Under the pieces are notes generated by a model. The model was not told the DNA's origin. It searched no databases and worked only from the letters and a program-made list of their open reading frames with translations. Shown here one piece after another: positions 60,401 to 64,000 of a stretch of DNA of 64,000 nucleotides. The first letter of the stretch is position 1; every line of letters begins with the position of its first letter. Source of the DNA: Nemopilema nomurai (Eukaryota > Cnidaria > Scyphozoa > Rhizostomeae > Rhizostomatidae); assembly GCA_003864495.1 (NCBI GenBank), contig ML133498.1:581418-645417 (forward strand), given 5' to 3'. Position numbers and translations under genes: made by a program.

Positions 60401-62952
60401 AATTGACCCTAAGAGACAAACAAGTGTTGGCAAAATTAGAGGCACCGAGTCTGATCCTAGGCAAGGTTTGAAATCATTGCGCTGTTAAGGAGCGAGTCCA
60501 TTCTAGTTCCAAAGGATTTGTATTGAGATAAATCGCTTTTCTGAAATGAGATTAATATTAATTCTGTAAAACTGTAAACGTTTGTTATTTGCTCAGAAAA
60601 AAACAATGTACAACTCAGGTTTCAAAAGAGAAAGCAAACAGGTTTGGTGCAGGAGAATGCGCAAACTTGGTTCGATTATAAACATGAAAGGCCATGGTCA
60701 ATCTCGCGTTTGGTTAGCCTTACGCGCTATAATGGGCAAGGTCGCCCTTTCACAACAGAAGGAATGTGAGGTTTTGATTGGTAGTCAATGGCCAAATATT
60801 ATTTTAAAGAAAACCTGTTGTAACCAAAGACTGTAGATGAAAAATAAACTTCTCGAATTTGAAGCCACGGTGCACTGTCTATAAGGTCATTACTGCATGG
60901 AGAAAAGTGGTATCTCTGTTACATATTTCTACTGGCGACGGTGTCGATTGAAACGAGAATATCATCGGCGGATGGGGGTCATTATCGCGCTCACCGAAGA
61001 CAGAGTCGAATAACGGGGGTCATGATCGAGCTTACCAAAGACAGAGTCAAATAACGGGGGTCATGATCGAGCTCACCAAAGACAGAGTCAAATAACGGGG
61101 GTCATGATCGAGCTCACCAAAGACAGAATCAAATAACGGGGGTCATGATCGAGCTTACCAAAGACAGAGTCAAATAACGGGGGTCATGATCGAGCTTACC
61201 AAAGACAGAGTCAAATAACGGGGGTCATGATCGAGCTCACCAAAGACAGAGTCAAATAACGGGGGTCATGATCGAGCTTACCAAAGACAGAGTCAAATAA
61301 CGGGGGTCATGATCGAGCTCACCAAAGACAGAGTCAAATAACGAGGGTCATGATCGATCTCACCAAAGACAGAGTCAAATAACGAGGGTCATGATCGAGC
61401 TTACCAAAGACAGAATCAAAAAACGGGGGTCATGATCGAGCTCACCAAAGACAGAGTCAAATAACGAGGGTCATGATCGAGCTCACCAAAGACAGAGTCA
61501 AATAACGGGGGTCATGATTTAGCTCACCAAAGATGTGTCAAATAACGGGGGTCATGATCGAGAAAATCAAATACAGACCTATAGACTGAATGAAAGTTGC
61601 AGGACATTGACACAGCTAAAAAGCTAAATTCGAGGGAAGAAAATATCCTAGTAAAAGGCTCTAAGTCATAGATTAAGAGATGGAGATTGAAAGCTGATGA
61701 TTGGTTGGCTAGATATTTGTCGCCCTTTATCTTCGTCGGCGACCCCAGGAGGAAGAAGAGACTTGGGAGAGCAATCCCAGGATTCACGTTAGGCGGACGG
61801 CCTACGCGCTCTATTCAGGCCACCGTTGACTTTTACCTGCTGGACGACTACAAACATTTCACACTCTGGTACATGCTGGACAAATTAGTGAACTGCCAGC
61901 GTAGTCACAGTGAGCAAAAACCCACCAATACAAAGGCTAAGTTAGAATATAGGATGCAAATGCAGATAGAAACAGGCCTACGGTGGAGCGGACAGGAACA
62001 CTGGCTGGTTAACCGATGGAGCCAGTGTCACAGGCCTTGCAAACACTTCACAAGTGACGTCATAAACAAAACTCAAGCATGAAGGCGGCGCCAAAAGAAC
62101 TTACTTCAACTAGCTTCATACAAGCCGCGTAAAATTGAACTTCGCTGCTGTTGATTTCCTTATAGGCACATTTCTACCTAAAACTGCTATTTCGATATTT
62201 CTTCAGCTGGCAGAACGGCAAGCGTGGAACAAGAAAATCGCTGAGGTACAAGAGGGTGCCTAATTAGAAGCACTAGGTGCATCTGACAAAGAGCGCATAA
62301 AGAGAGTGCATAAAGAGAGGGCAAAAACAGGACATTTAGATTCGCAAAGGATACCGAGTTAGCAATGGAAGACTTTACCTTCAATCAAAACTTCTGCTTC
62401 CGTCGAAATCTCGGTGACGCGGTTTTTAGCGACGACCTTGTATAGGCCGGCATCGGACGCTTCGGCTTCGTGGATGATTACACTGGACATGCCCACTGTG
62501 CTCTTGATGTTGACCCTACCCGACGACTCAAGGGGAGCACCGTCTTTGTACCACGTAAACACGGGGTCTGGAGAGCCGTTTGCGCCACAGGACAAGCGGA
62601 TTGGCATTCCCTCTAAAATGTCGCGGTTTCTGGGTCGAATGGTGAATGCTGGCGCAATGCCCGTCGATTCGGATGACTCAGCAGAAGGAGTCTTTGAGGG
62701 CTTGGGTGCCACTTTGGGTGCTGGTTTTGGCGATGTTCTTTCAAAGGGAGAAAAAATTACAGTACACCCGCACAAACATATTTCCATTGCAAAAAGTAGA
62801 AGCTTGCTGAAGAGATAAAGTGCATTGAACAACAAACAAATGTTTAAATTTAAAATCCTAAAAAATTAAACCATGTTGCATCAAAAAAACAAAGGCCAAT
62901 GGAAGACAAAAGACAACTTACTTTGGTGGTACTTTTGCATCTTTTGAGGCAT
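32915..62952 (-). CDS. OBSCN: Obscurin/UNC-89 homologue, giant Ig-RhoGEF-kinase muscle protein (5' end outside window)
   Basis: Fifty-three exons join in one frame to about 3,138 residues, ending in a TAA at 32917-32915. Domain order, N to C: Ig x6, SH3, SH3, DH, PH, SH3-like, Ig, Ig, FnIII, Ser/Arg-rich linker, Ig, kinase 1, Ig, FnIII, basic linker, kinase 2, acidic tail. The DH-PH followed by Ig pairs and two kinases separated by Ig-FnIII is the hallmark of obscurin and UNC-89; titin, SPEG and Trio lack this combination. Known family members lie at the M-band and myofibril rim, link the sarcoplasmic reticulum, and signal through Rho. The first exon seen (62952-62922) starts in mid-codon, so more coding sequence lies upstream. 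Vertebrate and nematode members have many more Ig domains, so these may lie beyond the window. Blocks are described separately below. Confidence 0.93.
35348..35907 (-). other. Candidate mutually exclusive exon set for kinase 2 start
   Basis: Three possible exons, 35907-35773, 35645-35603 and 35419-35348, have AG acceptors and GT donors, and their phases chain together. The set starts and ends in the same phases as exon 36441-36288, so it could replace that exon between 37177-36767 and 35246-35046 but cannot be added to it. It would encode EAAVAFKQIDPSKLD... ending RSYNLKW before GRFAVIKK. No homology is recognised and the first donor (GTAGTC) is weak, so chance is a serious alternative. Confidence 0.25.
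36767..38708 (-). CDS. OBSCN: Obscurin-like gene: Ig-FnIII and basic inter-kinase linker
   Basis: Exons 38708-38433 (Ig, VSWKYEGKEV, with YSVRLES in the last strands), 38304-38011 (FnIII, ALVQWQPPFDGNSPITGYCLE and SSYRFRVNAKNVVGQSS) and 37177-36767. The last encodes 137 residues of low-complexity linker: a strongly basic half (NKNKKVNRKNKKKK) followed by an acidic half ending SQDDQTDD. The Ig-FnIII pair between two kinases matches obscurin and UNC-89. The linker start was placed at the acceptor GTGCAG at 37178-37183 because it alone joins the FnIII exon in phase. Confidence 0.85.
38880..42037 (-). CDS. OBSCN: Obscurin-like gene: protein kinase 1 with MLCK-like regulatory tail
   Basis: Exons 42037-41905, 41672-41333, 41080-40957, 40619-40571, 40262-40236, 39983-39831, 39474-39429, 39301-39233 and 39087-38880. 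After an acidic leader (YESESEDEVSEPE) the catalytic features are complete: DELGRGKFGIV glycine loop, EYAAKFVK lysine, HLDLKPEN catalytic loop with Asp, LIDFGLAR, CGTPEFIAPE, DMWSIGVITYVLLSG and CFEHPW. It belongs to the MLCK/titin/obscurin kinase group and looks catalytically competent. The tail KLKTDRLKAFTARRKWKK followed by TITAVRSTNFLSRLL resembles the autoinhibitory and calmodulin-binding segment of myosin light-chain kinases. The last exon then turns into an acidic, Lys-rich linker. Confidence 0.92.
40497..40554. repeat. 14-bp minisatellite, four copies, in a kinase 1 intron
   Basis: CGCAAGCCAAAGGA repeats four times, preceded by diverged GCAAGCGAAAG units from about 40457. It lies between exons 40619-40571 and 40262-40236. 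Confidence 0.85.
42254..44770 (-). CDS. OBSCN: Obscurin-like gene: Ig-Ig-FnIII-linker-Ig block before kinase 1
   Basis: Exons 44770-44495 (Ig, IEWTLDD and YAGLYGVTASN), 44259-43981 (Ig, VKWFFGA and DRGEYTCKIAN), 43870-43574 (FnIII, PGRPTVNNITDDSVTLSW and NSVGWSEPS), 43412-43325 and 43139-42838 (linker), and 42547-42254 (Ig, VEWFKDG and KISCVAKNSEG). The two Ig domains directly after the RhoGEF module match the obscurin order. The linker of about 130 residues is rich in Ser, Arg and Pro (SRRSRPPRSRSP) with many possible phosphorylation sites. It is probably disordered. Confidence 0.9.
45134..54673 (-). CDS. OBSCN: Obscurin-like gene: SH3-SH3-RhoGEF(DH-PH)-SH3 block
   Basis: Exons 54673-54591, 53840-53641 (SH3-1, VAYVAFEDYEPDEGNKMQL), 51840-51756, 51319-51042 (SH3-2, YVAIANYDPKDDDQLAISEG with a GLVPSAYL end), then DH in 50697-50631, 50273-50182, 49888-49819, 49503-49408, 49065-48973, 48623-48573 and 48442-48365. 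PH is in 48038-47997, 47624-47481, 47109-47005 and 46506-46428, followed by 45943-45654 and 45491-45134 (SH3-like, ending CWVPAQWLRKPS). DH landmarks are LKEILETERKYVDDL, LFANIKDIYHFH and the CR3 helix LITPVQRITRYQLLLK. The PH ends in SWVKEIRDIL around its C-terminal helix. DH-PH modules exchange GDP on Rho GTPases; RhoA/RHO-1 is the usual target in this family. The first DH helix is short by about eight residues, so a microexon may be missing in the 50274-50630 intron. Confidence 0.88.
47117..47290. repeat. 59-bp repeat, about three copies, next to a PH-domain exon
   Basis: ATTCATAAG starts recur at 47117, 47176 and 47235, each followed by a CACTATAACATTTGTGGCAG-like stretch. The copy edge reaches the splice acceptor of exon 47109-47005: the true TTGTAG|ATG has a counterpart TTGTAG|ATA one unit further upstream in the gene. 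Confidence 0.8.
48443..48572 (-). other. GC-AG intron within the DH domain
   Basis: The exon ending GCTTCGACGGTGGAG is followed by GCAAGT. The next exon begins after TTCAG at 48442 with CTTGCATTGACAAAG, and both are phase 0. GAG|GCAAGT is the strong form typical of GC-AG introns. A GT donor six bases upstream (ACG|GTGGAG) is much weaker but would also keep the frame, removing two residues. Confidence 0.7.
50943..50990. repeat. 12-bp minisatellite, four copies, in the SH3-DH intron
   Basis: CGCAAGCCAAGA-type units repeat every 12 bp. The sequence is close to the 14-bp array at 40497-40554 in another intron of the same gene. Confidence 0.85.
54900..55059 (-). CDS. Candidate alternative first exon of a short obscurin isoform
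   Basis: An ATG at 55059-55057 opens 53 codons (MALRRYSQFYSN...) ending in TERKETKSKLSKKK and a strong donor GTAAGA at phase 1. That phase matches the next exon (54673), which is also entered at phase 1 from the sixth Ig exon (56248). The sixth Ig exon cannot be joined through this exon in frame, since the acceptors before it give the wrong phase. It therefore behaves as a separate start. The isoform would begin just before the SH3-SH3-DH-PH region. No promoter elements were recognised, so this is inference from splicing phase alone. Confidence 0.45.
56248..62952 (-). CDS. OBSCN: Obscurin-like gene: N-terminal block of six Ig domains
   Basis: Exons 62952-62922, 62737-62379, 60000-59674, 59316-59214, 58956-58784, 58570-58259, 58028-57732, 57548-57524, 57285-56945 and 56736-56248. 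Each Ig lies in one exon with the core tryptophan and the D-x-G-x-Y/V-x-C end: FTWYKDG with DAGLYKVVAKN, VEWKKNG with DSGEYTVVLTN, VRWSKEG with DEALYECFISN, VTWLFEG with DEGVYKCVAEN, LWYINEK with DEGEVKCMLRN, VEWKLDD with DSGVYTCLVRN. Most end in an LLVD or LLVT strand. They are I-set domains that in relatives bind titin, myomesin and other sarcomeric partners. Between them lie disordered acidic or Pro/Lys-rich linkers, such as the PKPAPKVAPKPSK stretch and the Asp/Glu-rich segment before the sixth Ig. The smallest exon (57548-57524) is only 25 nt. Nearly all boundaries are phase 1, which favours domain shuffling. Confidence 0.9.
58753..58773. promoter_or_regulatory. Two perfect CRE palindromes in an obscurin intron
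   Basis: TGACGTCA occurs at 58753-58760 and 58766-58773, with a 5-bp spacer. This is the CREB/ATF binding consensus, and the pair lies in a short intron of the obscurin-like gene. Further single TGACGTCA sites are at 40675 and 62055. A regulatory role is inference only. Confidence 0.35.
60974..61561. repeat. 41-bp minisatellite, about 14 copies, in an obscurin intron
   Basis: The unit begins GGGGGTCATGATCGAGCTCA and continues CCAAAGACAGAGTCAAATAAC, at a strict 41-bp spacing until a 39-bp step near the end. Subtypes CTCACC/CTTACC, GGGGG/GAGGG and GAGTC/GAATC are intermixed. It lies in the 2.4-kb intron between exons 62379 and 60000. Confidence 0.95.
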
Positions 62953-63043
62953 CTGCAAAAACAACATAGTCACCTTGGAACACTATAAACCATGAATACA
63001 AAAATGGTATGAATCCTGTGATCTAACGTTGATGCCTAAACCG

Positions 63044-63116
63044 TTACGTCATTCTGCCATTACGCCATCACTACTATTACGTCACTCTAATTTCTTACGT
63101 CACCATTATTACGACT
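63044..63116. promoter_or_regulatory. Cluster of TTACGTCA-like bZIP sites
   Basis: TTACGTCA at 63044, 63077 and 63095, TTACGCCA at 63060 and TTACGACT at 63109 are spaced 14-18 bp apart. They may be a bZIP (ATF/CREB/PAR) binding cluster or the remains of a 17-bp minisatellite. Confidence 0.35.
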
Positions 63117-63329
63117 GTCTATTATCTCATGGGGCAGAGACTCTGCTTTCTGCTTCTTAACATACAGCAGTGGCTCACCCCATTCATTTGAAACATCTGA
63201 CTTGCATGATTAAGCTTAGCAATAAGCGATAGTGGTTGAGGGAATAGTACTGTTTTGACGAAACGATTTTGACGAACTTGCGTGGACTTACGTTACGAGC
63301 TTGGTCACAGGAAACTCAATACTCATGTC

Positions 63330-64000
63330 AAAAGCACAACAAGAGTGCAAAACGAGAACGGCAAAACAAGAAAGGCAAAACCAGAACGGCAAAACAAGAA
63401 CGGCAAAACAAGAGTGCAAAACGAGAACGGCAAAACAAGAAAGGCAAAACCAGAACGGCAAAACAAGAACGGCAAAACAAGAGTGCAAAACGAGAACGGC
63501 AAAACAAGAAAGGCAAAACCAGAACGGCAAAACAAGAACGGCAAAACAAGAGTGCAAAACGAGAACGGCAAAACAAGAAAGGCAAAACCAGAAAGGCAAA
63601 ACGAGAACGGCAAAACAAGAAAGGCAAAACAAGAACGGCAAAACAAGAACGGCAAAACAAGAGTGCAAAACGAGAACGGCAAAACAAGAAAGGCAAAACC
63701 AGAACGGCAAAACAAGAAAGGCAAAACCAGAACGGCAAAACAATAAAGGCAAAACAAGTGTGCAAAACGAGAACGGCAAAACAAGAAAGGCAAAACGAGA
63801 ACGGCAAAACAAGAAAGGCAAAACCAGAACGGCAAAACAATAAAGGCAAAACAAGTGCAAAACGAGAACGGCAAAACAAGAAAGGCAAAACGAGAACGGC
63901 AAAACAAGAAAGGCAAAACCAGAACGGCAAAACAAGAGTGCAAAACGAGAACGGCAAAACGAGAACGGCAAAACGAGAACGGCAAAACAAGAACGGCAAA
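63330..64000. repeat. 14-bp minisatellite with 69-bp higher-order units, running off the window
   Basis: The subunits GAACGGCAAAACAA, GAAAGGCAAAACCA and the 13-bp GAGTGCAAAACGA are arranged in 69-bp groups (13+14+14+14+14) that repeat about four times before becoming irregular. Because no subunit holds a stop codon in most frames, open frames of 150-227 codons appear on both strands. These are artefacts. Confidence 0.95.

Larger units (their letters stand above)
62953..64000. other. Upstream intron sequence of the obscurin-like gene, no exon proven
   Basis: The next exon upstream was not identified. A good donor (CGTAAC|GTAAGT, reverse strand, near 63290) follows FPVTKLV-coding sequence, but it runs straight into the 14-bp repeat and its phase could not be matched. 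It may be a chance site. Confidence 0.35.

Noticed and set aside
61687..62082. 131-codon plus-strand frame inside an obscurin intron
   Set aside because: No domain match and no supporting splice sites; it follows directly after a minisatellite.
63282..64000. Open frames of 154-227 codons on both strands
   Set aside because: All are translations of the same 14-bp repeat in different frames, without start context or domains.

Overview
This is animal nuclear DNA. The genes are intron-rich with GT-AG splice sites, and one encodes a giant obscurin/UNC-89-type muscle protein, which points to a metazoan. AT-rich introns, abundant minisatellites, a Harbinger transposon and small TTAA-flanked elements would suit a cnidarian or another non-bilaterian invertebrate. 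The phylum is inference and cannot be fixed without a database. No bacterial features, rRNA, tRNA or CRISPR were seen.

Layout. 1-1558 holds no recognisable gene. 1559-4306 is a PIF/Harbinger-type DNA transposon with a DDE transposase (+), shifted out of frame near its C-terminus, and a convergent two-exon Myb/SANT-like gene (-). 4307-20424 (+) is a TMEM87A/B homologue: 22 coding exons, 538 codons, signal peptide and seven membrane segments. All exon phases agree, and one intron is of the minor U12 AT-AC class. Its introns carry a 0.5-kb foldback palindrome, a 0.68-kb TTAA-flanked element and minisatellites of 16, 26 and 38 bp. 21613-25512 is a satellite of about 174 bp, followed by a 41-bp minisatellite. 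28229-30288 (-) is a C7orf57-like gene with six exons.

32915-62952 and beyond (-) is an obscurin/UNC-89 homologue that enters the window 5'-truncated. I traced 53 coding exons (about 3,138 residues), with all phases agreeing from the first exon seen to the stop. In order: six Ig domains, two SH3 domains, RhoGEF (DH-PH), a third SH3-like domain, Ig-Ig-FnIII, Ig, kinase 1 with an MLCK-like calmodulin-binding tail, Ig-FnIII, a basic Lys/Asn-rich linker, kinase 2 and an acidic C-terminus. A phase-compatible alternative first exon lies just before the SH3 domains and could start a short signalling isoform. The window ends in a 14-bp/69-bp higher-order repeat.

The genes do not form a pathway: TMEM87 acts in the secretory membrane system, C7orf57 is of unknown function, and obscurin acts in the sarcomere. 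Exon boundaries come from reading splice sites and phases by eye. No transcript or database evidence was available.
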